From the NCBI GenBank assembly GCA_029260215.1, contig JAJDDQ010000003.1, positions 1-36,672 on the forward strand: a DNA stretch of 36,672 bases, in the 5' to 3' direction. The position numbers were made by a program, and so were the translations under genes. Origin of the DNA: Phycisphaerae bacterium. Its GTDB lineage: Bacteria; Planctomycetota; Phycisphaerae; UBA1845. Below, piece after piece: positions 7,882 to 15,592 of this stretch (positions within the stretch are counted from its first letter, which is position 1; the number at the start of each line of letters is the position of its first letter). The notes under the pieces are model-generated. The model did not search any database. It was not told the DNA's origin and saw only the letters and a program-made list of their open reading frames with translations.

Positions 7882-7920
7882 CGGGGCGCGAATCGTCAAC
7901 CGGCCTGTTGCGGATGTGCC

Positions 7921-9060
7921 TTATTTGCGACTCTTTGCGGCGAAGCAATAGACGATGCCGTCGGTGGATGCGATGACGAGGCAGCCGTCGGCGACGGCGG
8001 GCGACGCGGTGATGGACGCGCCGGTTTCGAATTTCCAGACAGGCTTACCGGTGCCAAGGATGACGGCGTGGAGGATTCCGCCGTCGGAACCGACGAACAC
8101 GCGGTCGCCGACAATGACGGGCGAGGAATCGATGCGCGACTTGGCTGCGAACTCCCATATGAGTTGGCCTGTGTCGGCGGCGAGTGCGCGGAGTCGCTTG
8201 TCGCGGCCGCCGATGACGACGACCGTTTTCGTCGCGGCGGCGGAGGACATAAACGGGAACTGACGGTCGGGGTCTTCGAAGGTCCAGACTGTTTGCCCCG
8301 TGGTCCAATCGACGGCGCGCACCTGATTGCCATAGGTTCCGACGTACGCGCGCGGGCCGACGATGCAGGCGGAGGCGCCGGAGACGGAATTCATAGAGAC
8401 TTCGCGCACCGATCGCCCGTTGGCGAGATCGAGAACGTGGAGAAACTCATCGCAACCCGCCGCGATGACCTGGCCTTTGGGTGTGACGGCGGGCGTGCCA
8501 TGCACCCGACCTTGCGTTTCTTTTTTCCAGATGAGTTGGCCGGTCCTGGGGTTGAGACAGTAGATGAAGCCGTCGTAAGAGCCGAAGACGATTTTGCCTT
8601 GGGCGTAATTGACGGATGACGTGATCTGGCTGTTGGTGGCGAACGTCCACGCCCGTTTGCCCGTGTCGGTGTGTACGGCGTGCATGATGCCGAGATCGTC
8701 GCCGACGAGCACGAAGCCCTCATAGACGGCGGGAGGGGCTTGCAGGAATTCGCCTGCGTTGTACTTCCATTTTGACGCGCCGGTTTTGAGGTCGATGGCG
8801 TGCAGATGTTCGTCATCGGAGCCGACATAAACGACGCTGTCAGCGATGGCGGCTGTCGATGTGACCACGTCACCGCATTTGTATTTCCAGCGTACGGAAA
8901 GCTCGCGGGGAAGCTCGCCCGCAGCGACGCCGGTCTGCGTGGGCCGACCTCGGAACGTAGGCCAGGATTCGCCTGCGTGCGTGGTGGCGATGGGAACGAG
9001 CACCGCGACCACGGCGAGCAATCGGCTTGTGCGACGCTGGTTGTTTGATTGCGCATTCAT
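7921..9060 (-). CDS. Secreted PQQ-type (outer-membrane BamB-like) beta-propeller protein
   Basis: A 379-residue protein with signal peptide (RRTSRLLAVVAVLVPIATTHAG) and then WPTFRGRPTQTGVA, the usual opening of planctomycete PQQ-like repeat proteins. Roughly seven to eight blades repeat the pattern VYVGSDDEHLHAIDLKTG..KWKY. The tryptophan-docking repeats are clear, but no quinoprotein dehydrogenase catalytic residues or cytochrome domain are seen, so it is more likely a binding or scaffold protein. ATG 9060 was preferred; a GTG at 9096 in frame would add 12 residues before the signal peptide. It is a single gene, and no partner is obvious. Confidence 0.87.
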   Translation of the reverse strand: MNAQSNNQRRTSRLLAVVAVLVPIATTHAGESWPTFRGRPTQTGVAAGELPRELSVRWKYKCGDVVTSTAAIADSVVYVGSDDEHLHAIDLKTGASKWKYNAGEFLQAPPAVYEGFVLVGDDLGIMHAVHTDTGKRAWTFATNSQITSSVNYAQGKIVFGSYDGFIYCLNPRTGQLIWKKETQGRVHGTPAVTPKGQVIAAGCDEFLHVLDLANGRSVREVSMNSVSGASACIVGPRAYVGTYGNQVRAVDWTTGQTVWTFEDPDRQFPFMSSAAATKTVVVIGGRDKRLRALAADTGQLIWEFAAKSRIDSSPVIVGDRVFVGSDGGILHAVILGTGKPVWKFETGASITASPAVADGCLVIASTDGIVYCFAAKSRK

Positions 9061-9432
9061 TTGTTGGGGCAGGAGCGCGTCCTGCGGTTTTCGCACACAT
9101 CGGGAAATAGCCGGTTACGATTCACCAAACGTGATTCTCTTGAAACACGCGGCGGTTGCAAGCGGCCGTTCGTCGGAACGACCTGAGTACGTGGTGTATG
9201 AGAGGCCTGCCATGTCCCCGTCTCTTTCTCTGCCAAGTCGTGGCAGGCCGGACATCGTCAACGGTATGATGTCGAACGAGCACGATTGAGCTAGCCGTTC
9301 GATGACGCAATTCTGTCAGCCGCCGGGCACGATGTTGCAGCGGTGCCCTCAGCAGAAATCCTCAATCGAGGCGCGCGCCTTGTGTTGGGCGGCGTCAATC
9401 GGAAAGCGTTATCCTGTGCGGCGACTGCCGGA
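9061..9432. other. Intergenic stretch, mostly featureless
   Basis: About 370 bases between two minus-strand genes. No convincing gene, terminator or promoter was found. The last 50 or so bases (about 9380-9432) resemble the bases just after the neighbouring paralogue (about 10091-10127), which shows that the tandem duplication of these genes included 3' flank. Confidence 0.5.
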
Positions 9433-10041
9433 TTATCTTGTGAGATTAGCCCAGCTCTCGGGTGTTTGGTCAAGCTCATCAAGCGTGAATGGTCGGCCGC
9501 ATTCCGGACAAGTCATAGAGATGTTGCCGGTGAGATTGTATAAGCACTGGGGGCACTCCGGGGCGAATTGCGCTTGGCCGAATCGCTGTCGGAGCTTTCG
9601 CCAAACCCAGAAGGGGAACGACATCAAGAGAACCACAACGGGATGGGCCATCACGCAGATGGCGAGAATAATCGGCATCTTCCGATTGCGAAAGAGCGAA
9701 TCCAAGCCATTGGGCCACCACGCTATTATAGTGGCTGCGACCCCCAACAGCGCAGCGCACCCGGTTAGGGCACTGGATACGCAAGACTTCCATAACGATT
9801 TGCACCGTCGCCAGACACGGACAAAAAGCACGATGACGACGCCCGCGTAGTACCAAGGCACAGAGAACAGGAAAAACATCGCCACCATTTCGTATTCAAG
9901 GCTGGGGAAGTACAGCCACATGAAAACGGTAACGCAATTGGCGAAAAGAAAGATGGATAAAAACCCACCGGCGATGGAAACCAATGAATTCAGCCAGAAT
10001 GCCTTGAGTCGTGATTTACGCAGCTTTGGGCGCATTCGCAT
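9433..10041 (-). CDS. Membrane protein with C-terminal zinc ribbon (paralogue 1a)
   Basis: A 202-residue protein of unknown function. Four or so hydrophobic segments (SIAGGFLSIFLFANCVTVFMW, AMFFLFSVPWYYAGVVIVLF, ALTGCAALLGVAATIIAW, ILAICVMAHPVVVLLMSF) are followed by a cytoplasmic tail with CPQC...CPEC, a zinc ribbon (YNLTGNISMTCPECGRPF), ending LDELDQTPESWANL. The neighbour at 10128-10736 shares the ribbon and the ELDQTPESWA ending, and their DNA is alike across the 3' end, so the two arose by tandem duplication. The genes at 27263 and 27835 have the same ribbon type but different membrane parts. Role unknown. Start ATG 10041; ATG 10035 is equally possible. Confidence 0.7.
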   Translation of the reverse strand: MRMRPKLRKSRLKAFWLNSLVSIAGGFLSIFLFANCVTVFMWLYFPSLEYEMVAMFFLFSVPWYYAGVVIVLFVRVWRRCKSLWKSCVSSALTGCAALLGVAATIIAWWPNGLDSLFRNRKMPIILAICVMAHPVVVLLMSFPFWVWRKLRQRFGQAQFAPECPQCLYNLTGNISMTCPECGRPFTLDELDQTPESWANLTR

Positions 10042-10127
10042 CGCGCGATTCTCCTCATCGCACCCTTTTCGATTTCGACATCTATTGGGCTCTATTGTTA
10101 GCCTCGGGCGTCAACGACCGGAATGCG

Positions 10128-10736
10128 TCATCCTGCGTGACCACCGCCGGATTCCTTCGCAAGCTGCGCCCAGCTCTCCGGCGTTTGGTCAAGTTCTTCA
10201 AGCGAATAAGCACGCCCGCACTCCGGGCAGGTCATCGACGCGTTGCCGATAAGGCTGTACCCGCAACCGAAGCAAAGCGTGCCATCCTGTATCGCGCACG
10301 GCCTGTCTGAAATTGATTGCCAAATCCTAACAATGGCAATGGCCGCTAACGAAAGAGACAAATCCGTCGCCATGAGAATCAGCGCATACTTAATGCAGTG
10401 CCTCGATGAAAACCTGGCACCCATCAGCAATGTGGCAACGATCCAACCCGCCCCGGAAACGAATGCGAACAGCACTGCATGGCGCGAGACCGTCCGACTG
10501 CTCAGCCGCACCGCTAATCGCACCGTCCAAACTATGCAAGCAAGGGAGTTTAGGGGGAGCCCGAAGAAAACGAGGCCTATACCGAGCAATTCGTAACGGC
10601 CCCCATTAATCGTGCCCCAAGTGATCGTGGCCCCAACAAAGGGTACACCAATCCCCCAGACGCAAGCCAACAGAAAATTTCGCCTGGTAAGAACCGGCAC
10701 GCGGCGACCGACAACGACTGTTCGAAACCTCGTCAT
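10128..10736 (-). CDS. Membrane protein with C-terminal zinc ribbon (paralogue 1b)
   Basis: A 202-residue protein, same length as its neighbour at 9433. Hydrophobic segments include FLLACVWGIGVPFVGATITW, LLGIGLVFFGLPLNSLACIVW, AVLFAFVSGAGWIVATLLMGA and YALILMATDLSLSLAAIAIV. The tail has CFGCGYSLIGNASMTCPECG and the ending LEELDQTPESWAQLAK. Ribbons of the form CxxCGY(D/S)L.GN..CPECG on small membrane proteins are common in Phycisphaerae-like genomes in my recollection, with no known function. It is transcribed toward the paralogue, with 86 bases between them. Confidence 0.7.
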   Translation of the reverse strand: MTRFRTVVVGRRVPVLTRRNFLLACVWGIGVPFVGATITWGTINGGRYELLGIGLVFFGLPLNSLACIVWTVRLAVRLSSRTVSRHAVLFAFVSGAGWIVATLLMGARFSSRHCIKYALILMATDLSLSLAAIAIVRIWQSISDRPCAIQDGTLCFGCGYSLIGNASMTCPECGRAYSLEELDQTPESWAQLAKESGGGHAG

Positions 10737-10850
10737 GGAAATGGTACCGTTATCAGCCCGTTGCAGTCCAACTCCTCAATAGGTGCCTGCATCGTTTCTG
10801 CTCCAGAGGAGCGAAACGGAGGACGTAGCGATATTCCTTATGCCGTGTCT

Positions 10851-11402
10851 TCACCCTTCGTGATTCCGGGGCGGTGTGGATGGTATGCCCGCGGTTGTCG
10901 CTGCCACCGTCGTGGCTGGTGCGTGCGGTTTGGGGGACGGCTTGTAGCGGAGCACCATGGCTGCTCCGACGCCGGCCAACACGATGCCGATGAAGAATCG
11001 CGGGTCCGGCTTTGACACGTTTCCGTACAGGAGCATGGCGAAGATGGTGTTCATGATGGGCGCACCGGCGAACACGAGCGGGGCGACGCTCAAAGGATGC
11101 CCGCCGCTCTTGAGGGCGAAGATGATGCCAAGCGCCCCGGTAGCGCCGAGAATACCGGCTGCGAATGAGATCATCACGCCGCGGGGGGTGAAGATCATCG
11201 GCTCACTGCCGGGCGCGTCGCGCGTGGTCATGAGGTAAGCGAGGATGGCCAACGTCACGAAGATGTACGCCGCCCCGACGCAGACGAAAGCGCGCAGGGC
11301 GGCCTTTGTGGGTTCGGCGAAGGCCTGCTGTCCTTTGTGCAGCGTGGTGATGTAGGTGCCCCAGCAGAGGACGGTGCAGAGTACGAACCAATACCACTTC
11401 AT
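10851..11402 (-). CDS. Multi-span membrane protein, EamA/DMT-transporter-like
   Basis: A 183-residue protein with about five hydrophobic helices: WYWFVLCTVLCWGTYITTL, FVCVGAAYIFVTLAILAYL, MISFAAGILGATGALGIIFAL, LVFAGAPIMNTIFAMLLYG and FFIGIVLAGVGAAMVLRY, then a proline- and alanine-rich tail. The helix pattern and the CWGTY and GI.LAGVGAAMVL segments resemble half of a drug/metabolite transporter, but the assignment is loose. ATG 11402 overlaps the stop of the upstream thioesterase by four bases, so it is translationally coupled as the last gene of the operon that begins at 16908. A longer frame upstream is not a better start. Confidence 0.65.
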   Translation of the reverse strand: MKWYWFVLCTVLCWGTYITTLHKGQQAFAEPTKAALRAFVCVGAAYIFVTLAILAYLMTTRDAPGSEPMIFTPRGVMISFAAGILGATGALGIIFALKSGGHPLSVAPLVFAGAPIMNTIFAMLLYGNVSKPDPRFFIGIVLAGVGAAMVLRYKPSPKPHAPATTVAATTAGIPSTPPRNHEG

Positions 11403-11848
11403 GATGATTTCGCTTTCTGATTTTCGGTGTCGGTGCGGACGTAGGGTTCGAGTTTGGCGCGTGTGGCGGCGGGGATGCTCACCGAGCTGAACCGCCCATG
11501 CTCCATGGCGCAACAGACGATGGTCGTCTTGATAAGCGCGAGCCGGCGGTTGTCCCGGCGGACTTCGACCTGATGCGTCACGGAGCGCTCACCGATTTTC
11601 TCCAGAGTCAGCACAAGCTCGAGTTCATCCTCGAAACGCGCGGGGGCGGCATATTCGCAACTTGTCGCAACGCGAGGCCAACTGATAATGCGATCGCCGT
11701 CGGAGGCGTAAACGGGGACGCCGATGGACCGCCAGAAGGCGCACTCGGTTTCCTCCATCAGGCGGAAGTAGTTGGAAAAATGCAACACGCCCGCGAGGTC
11801 GGTTTCGGCGAACTGAATGCGTCTGTGGTAGGTGAATTCGGCGGTCAT
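11399..11848 (-). CDS. Acyl-CoA thioesterase, hot-dog fold (YbgC/FadM type)
   Basis: A 149-residue single hot-dog domain. The opening TYHRRIQFAETDLAGVLHFSNYFRLMEE carries the 4HBT signature with the catalytic-type Asp in the ETDLAGV segment. Such enzymes cleave acyl- or aroyl-CoA thioesters; 4-hydroxybenzoyl-CoA thioesterase belongs to the same superfamily, of interest since a chorismate-lyase-like gene lies in the same operon. The stop overlaps the start of the next gene by four bases. ATG 11848 gives the usual family start; ATG 11860 in frame would overlap the upstream symporter gene by eight bases and is also possible. Substrate unknown. Confidence 0.8.
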   Translation of the reverse strand: MTAEFTYHRRIQFAETDLAGVLHFSNYFRLMEETECAFWRSIGVPVYASDGDRIISWPRVATSCEYAAPARFEDELELVLTLEKIGERSVTHQVEVRRDNRRLALIKTTIVCCAMEHGRFSSVSIPAATRAKLEPYVRTDTENQKAKSS

Positions 11849-11852
11849 TGAA

Positions 11853-13520
11853 TTACGCATCCGAGGTTACGGGTTCGGCGGCAGCAGAAAGCGGCGACGG
11901 TTTTCGCGGGCTGAAGAATTTGGCAAGCGTGGCTTCGGGCGGCGGCGTGGTGGCCAGCGAGACTACGATGAGTGCGAGCGTTGACGCGGAAAGAATGACG
12001 GCGACCGGCATCATGCCGAACACCAGGAACTCCCGGCCGCTGGTCAGTTCCGCCTGCCTGAAGAACCAAAGCCCGAGGCCGGCAGCGGTGAGAATGCACG
12101 CATAGGCGCCGATCTTGGTGGCGCGTTTCCAATAGAGGGCGGCGAAAACGAGCGGTGCGAGGCTGGCGAAACCGGTGAAACACCACACGCCGAGGCGAAA
12201 CACGCTCGCATTGCGAAGCCACAAACTAAGCAGATACGTTGCGACGACGATTACCACGATGAACGCTCTGCCCATCAGAACGACGGTTTTGTCGCTGAGT
12301 TTTTTGTGCTTGAGGTAGTGGTTGGCGATGTCGTTGGTGAAAATACTGCCGAGGCAGATGAACTGCGAATCAAGGCTGGACATAATGGCGGCGAGAACAC
12401 CGGCGACCAGCAACCCGCCGATCATAGTCGGTGCGAGCTTTCTCACCATGATGGCCAACACCGCGTTGGCGTTTTCAAGACCGGGCGGGATGACGGGCTC
12501 GCCGTTGGGCATGACCGCCGACGTCGCCCACAAGCCAATGAGCACGCAAGGGAGCCAGGTGAGCATCATCAACAGCGGATGGGCGATGACCGCAAGCCGA
12601 AACGCCTTGGCGGATCGCGCCGTCAGCCAATGCTGAAACAGATGCGGGAACATAGCCACACTGAAGGGGATGAAGATGTAGGTGAAGAATACGATCGGCG
12701 GCACGTGGTGCGGCTGTCGCGGCTTGATCGGCGAATCGCCCGCTTCAAACGCAGCCAGCTTTTCCTCGTAGTTGGCTTGATCCTCGGGCGTTGATGCGAC
12801 TTTCAGATGTGCGGGATTGTATTCGGCCACCTGCTGTGTCGCGGCGACCGGTCCGCCGAGTTGATCGGCGATCACGGCGAACGTAACGATGCCGAGAACG
12901 ATGAAGATGCAGGTTTGCAAGGTGTTGGCCCATGCAGCGCCGCGCACGCCGCCGAAGAATACGTAGATCAGCGTCACCGTGCAGACGATCAAACCGGCCA
13001 ACCAGAAAGGGATGCCGCCCTTGGTGGCGGTGAATATCTCGGGGAACGCGCCCATCGTGATTTTTTCGATGGATGTCGCGCCGCCGATGACACCCATCAG
13101 AAGATAGGGAACAACCAATCCGACCAGCACCGGAAACAGCAGCAGGCCCAGTTTGTCGGAAGCGAATCGATCGCGGAAGAACTGAATCTGTGTCGTGTAG
13201 CCGTAGAGCTTGCCGTAATGCCAAAGCTTGATGCCGACGAAAAAGAAGCAGAACGAATGGAAAATCCCGGACCAGGAGACCATCTTGCCGTACGCACCGA
13301 TGCCCGACACGTAGGCTTCGCGACTGCTGCCGATGATGGCGAAGCTGGTCATGGTCGTGCCGAACATGGACATCAGCAAAACGAAAGGCCCGATCCCGCG
13401 CGACGCGACGAAGTAGTCCGCGGCAGTGCCTCGAAACACGCGACCGCTCAGCACACCCACACACAGAAGCATGGCCATGTATAGTGCGATGACCAGAACC
13501 GCGATTTGACCGGGATTCAT
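11853..13520 (-). CDS. Sodium:solute symporter (SSS family)
   Basis: A 555-residue integral membrane protein with about 13 helices. The helix 1-2 region reads VLVIALYMAMLLCVGVLSGR, then YFVASRGIGPFVLLMSMFGTTMTSFAIIG, matching the SSS core with the SRG and T/S-rich sodium-site stretch. Later the segment VLAAIMSSLDSQF is the conserved helix 8 sodium-site sequence (A.(M)SS.DS). SSS proteins carry sugars, amino acids, pantothenate, acetate or nucleosides; the substrate cannot be named. The adjacent DUF3311 gene overlaps by four bases, and DUF3311 proteins often accompany SSS carriers as a small partner. Inference: uptake or export step for the operon's metabolite. Confidence 0.9.
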   Translation of the reverse strand: MNPGQIAVLVIALYMAMLLCVGVLSGRVFRGTAADYFVASRGIGPFVLLMSMFGTTMTSFAIIGSSREAYVSGIGAYGKMVSWSGIFHSFCFFFVGIKLWHYGKLYGYTTQIQFFRDRFASDKLGLLLFPVLVGLVVPYLLMGVIGGATSIEKITMGAFPEIFTATKGGIPFWLAGLIVCTVTLIYVFFGGVRGAAWANTLQTCIFIVLGIVTFAVIADQLGGPVAATQQVAEYNPAHLKVASTPEDQANYEEKLAAFEAGDSPIKPRQPHHVPPIVFFTYIFIPFSVAMFPHLFQHWLTARSAKAFRLAVIAHPLLMMLTWLPCVLIGLWATSAVMPNGEPVIPPGLENANAVLAIMVRKLAPTMIGGLLVAGVLAAIMSSLDSQFICLGSIFTNDIANHYLKHKKLSDKTVVLMGRAFIVVIVVATYLLSLWLRNASVFRLGVWCFTGFASLAPLVFAALYWKRATKIGAYACILTAAGLGLWFFRQAELTSGREFLVFGMMPVAVILSASTLALIVVSLATTPPPEATLAKFFSPRKPSPLSAAAEPVTSDA

Positions 13521-13747
13521 TGCGAGCCTCCGCCATCGGTTGACTGGTCAAGTTCATCGACATCAGTCGGCCAGGAGTATTTGACGGCCAGCGCCGCCAC
13601 AACGGAGGACGCGATCGAGATACCCACATGGTGGGCCAAATTAACGGGAATGAAACCGAACACGAGCGGTTCGTAGGTATGCCACCACCAGAAGTCTTGA
13701 TGGAGGACCGCCAACACCGCAACCAGAACGAATACGAGCTTTTTCAT
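13517..13747 (-). CDS. DUF3311 small membrane protein
   Basis: A 76-residue protein with two membrane helices (KLVFVLVAVLAVLHQDFWWW and NLAHHVGISIASSVVAALAV) joined by PLVFGFIPVNLAHH, which is the DUF3311 pattern. It overlaps the symporter start by four bases and the flavoprotein stop by four, so the three are translationally coupled. DUF3311 genes are commonly directly in front of SSS symporters; a subunit or assembly role is inferred and unproven. Confidence 0.82.
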   Translation of the reverse strand: MKKLVFVLVAVLAVLHQDFWWWHTYEPLVFGFIPVNLAHHVGISIASSVVAALAVKYSWPTDVDELDQSTDGGGSQ

Positions 13748-15006
13748 CGGATGGAAGCGCCCGAATCAAGGCGGATAGGATTGGGCATATCGACGTACTC
13801 TTTCATGGCAGAAAACATGTCGTGCAGATCGTTCTTAAAGACATCGCCAATCAACACGCGCACCAAATCGTCGTGATATTGCGGATACTTCCGAAGAAAG
13901 TCCGCAAAGCTGAATTCACGGTTGTAGAACGCATAGACAAGTTGACGGATCATCTGAATGCCGTCAACCAGCTTCGGAGCGAATCGCCCCAAGCGTTCCG
14001 CAGACGGATCATCGGCCAGCAACGCGTCGTGGATAGCGTCAGCGGCCATCTCTCCGCTCGCCAGTGCAAGCATGACACCCGAAGAATAGACGGGATCGAG
14101 AAAACCGAACGCATCTCCGACGAGCACCCAGCCGTCTCCGGCTAGCCGCCGGGAGCAGGCGGAGAAATCACTGGTCACAAACGCGCGGCTGACGCACTCA
14201 GCCTTTTCCAGGCGACGCTGGATTCCGGGACAGTCCTCAGCCTCTTCAAAGAAAGTCGCAAGCGGATCGTCACCCCGTCCGGAGAAAAGATGCGACGGCG
14301 GTGCGACCACGCCGATGCTGGTGATGTCGTTGTCGAGCGGGATGACCCAGAACCAACCTTTGCGATCGGGTGTGTTGATAATGATGGTAGCGCCCGCGTT
14401 GCGCCCGGTGTCGCGATGGGCGTTCTTGAAATAGGCGTAGATGGATGCGTTTTTGAGATCGGCGTCCGCCTGGCGGATCCCGAGCTTGCGCGAGAGCAGC
14501 GCGTTCATACCGGTGGCATCAACCACGACGCGCGCGGGAATGCCAACGGTCTCGCCGTCAATCATCGCGCGTACACCGATTGCCCGATCGCCGTCAAACA
14601 GAACGTCTTTCACGTTGGCCTGTTCGCGCACTTGGGCACCGTGTTCGCGGGCGTTGTCGAGCATCATTTTGTCGAAGCGGTCGCGCGGCACCTGCCACGT
14701 TCGCGACCATTCGCCCGGGTCGCGATCCGTGAAAAAGAACGGCTGGGAATCTCGGCCTGACGCGGAAACAAACTGCACCGATTCCTTGACCGGAAAGTGT
14801 GACGCGCGAAGTTTTTCGAGCATGCCCAGGCGTTTGAATATCCCGTACGTTTCGGGCATGAGCGATTCGCCGATGTGGTGACGTGGAAACCCCCCCTTTT
14901 CGAGGATGAGCACGCGGCGACCGTGGTCAGCCAGAATCGCTCCCACGGTAGCACCCGCCGGCCCTCCGCCCATGACCACGCAATCTTGTGAATCGATCGT
15001 ACTCAC
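13744..15006 (-). CDS. FAD-dependent oxidoreductase, flavin halogenase-like
   Basis: A 420-residue flavoprotein. The N-terminal FAD loop is GGGPAG (13-18), then E36 in LILEKG and GESLMP (46-51), a pattern shared by flavin halogenases and geranylgeranyl-reductase-like proteins. The motif WFWVIP (218-223) matches the halogenase hallmark WxWxIP exactly. The second FAD segment VLVGDAFGFLDPVYSSG is near residue 300. No separate flavin reductase is nearby. Halogenation is possible, but many relatives are hydroxylases or reductases. GTG 15006 was chosen because GTGAGG lies upstream at good spacing and the protein then opens just before the FAD fold; an in-frame start at 15051 would overlap the gene in front by 35 bases. 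It sits between a chorismate-lyase-like gene and transport genes. Confidence 0.85.
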   Translation of the reverse strand: MSTIDSQDCVVMGGGPAGATVGAILADHGRRVLILEKGGFPRHHIGESLMPETYGIFKRLGMLEKLRASHFPVKESVQFVSASGRDSQPFFFTDRDPGEWSRTWQVPRDRFDKMMLDNAREHGAQVREQANVKDVLFDGDRAIGVRAMIDGETVGIPARVVVDATGMNALLSRKLGIRQADADLKNASIYAYFKNAHRDTGRNAGATIIINTPDRKGWFWVIPLDNDITSIGVVAPPSHLFSGRGDDPLATFFEEAEDCPGIQRRLEKAECVSRAFVTSDFSACSRRLAGDGWVLVGDAFGFLDPVYSSGVMLALASGEMAADAIHDALLADDPSAERLGRFAPKLVDGIQMIRQLVYAFYNREFSFADFLRKYPQYHDDLVRVLIGDVFKNDLHDMFSAMKEYVDMPNPIRLDSGASIR

Positions 15007-15016
15007 CGAAGCGACC

Positions 15017-15592
15017 TCACGCTTTCTTCCCCGCGTCCGTGACGACTTCAAGCAGCTGAATCGCAGGCTGGCCGTTGCAGTGGATGATGCCTACACGCCC
15101 GTAGGCGGCTGCCTGACCGTTGTTGGCGAAGTGGGTTGTGAACGGGCTGTCCTTGTCGAATCGGAAATACCATTTTGGGTCGATGCGGCGCATGACGTTG
15201 TGGCGGATGAGGATGTCGCCCAGGGGCGTCTTGCGTTTGCGGATTTCCTGTCGCACGGGCGGATCGACAAGGGCAAGGTTCAATCGCGCGATGCCGAATT
15301 CCACAACGTCGCCGCCTTCCAGCCGGAGCAAAATCTTGCGGGCGTACAGGTGAAGATCGAAACGTTCTTCGAGCACCTCAAGCTCGACCGGCTGATTGTG
15401 GTGCAATACCAGCGTCGTGGTCATGTGTTCGTTGTGAACCAGCAGGCTGCGGTACGGTTCGGGGACGTCATCCTGTGGCACCGCCGTCGCACCGCGGTCC
15501 GCTGTCTCCGCATCGAAGAAGTCCGCGCAGATGGAGGCCAACGCGACAACGCCGGTGTTCAACTCCTGAAGCGTTCGCTCTACATCGGTCAT
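15017..15592 (-). CDS. Chorismate-pyruvate-lyase-like protein (UbiC/DUF98 type)
   Basis: A 191-residue protein. The central part, RKILLRLEGGDVVEFGIARL, then LALVDPPVRQEIRKRKTPLGDILIRHNVMRR, matches the UbiC/DUF98 chorismate lyase pattern: an R..L..G..V.(E/F)A.....LP..(V/I)R..I.....PLG.IL sequence with the product-binding arginine and PLG turn. UbiC makes 4-hydroxybenzoate and pyruvate from chorismate. The protein is cytoplasmic. Its ATG overlaps the stop of the radical SAM gene by four bases, and it ends ten bases before the flavoprotein start. If active, it would supply a hydroxybenzoate for the flavoprotein and thioesterase encoded next to it; that is inference. Low conservation outside the core leaves room for another activity. 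Confidence 0.72.
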   Translation of the reverse strand: MTDVERTLQELNTGVVALASICADFFDAETADRGATAVPQDDVPEPYRSLLVHNEHMTTTLVLHHNQPVELEVLEERFDLHLYARKILLRLEGGDVVEFGIARLNLALVDPPVRQEIRKRKTPLGDILIRHNVMRRIDPKWYFRFDKDSPFTTHFANNGQAAAYGRVGIIHCNGQPAIQLLEVVTDAGKKA

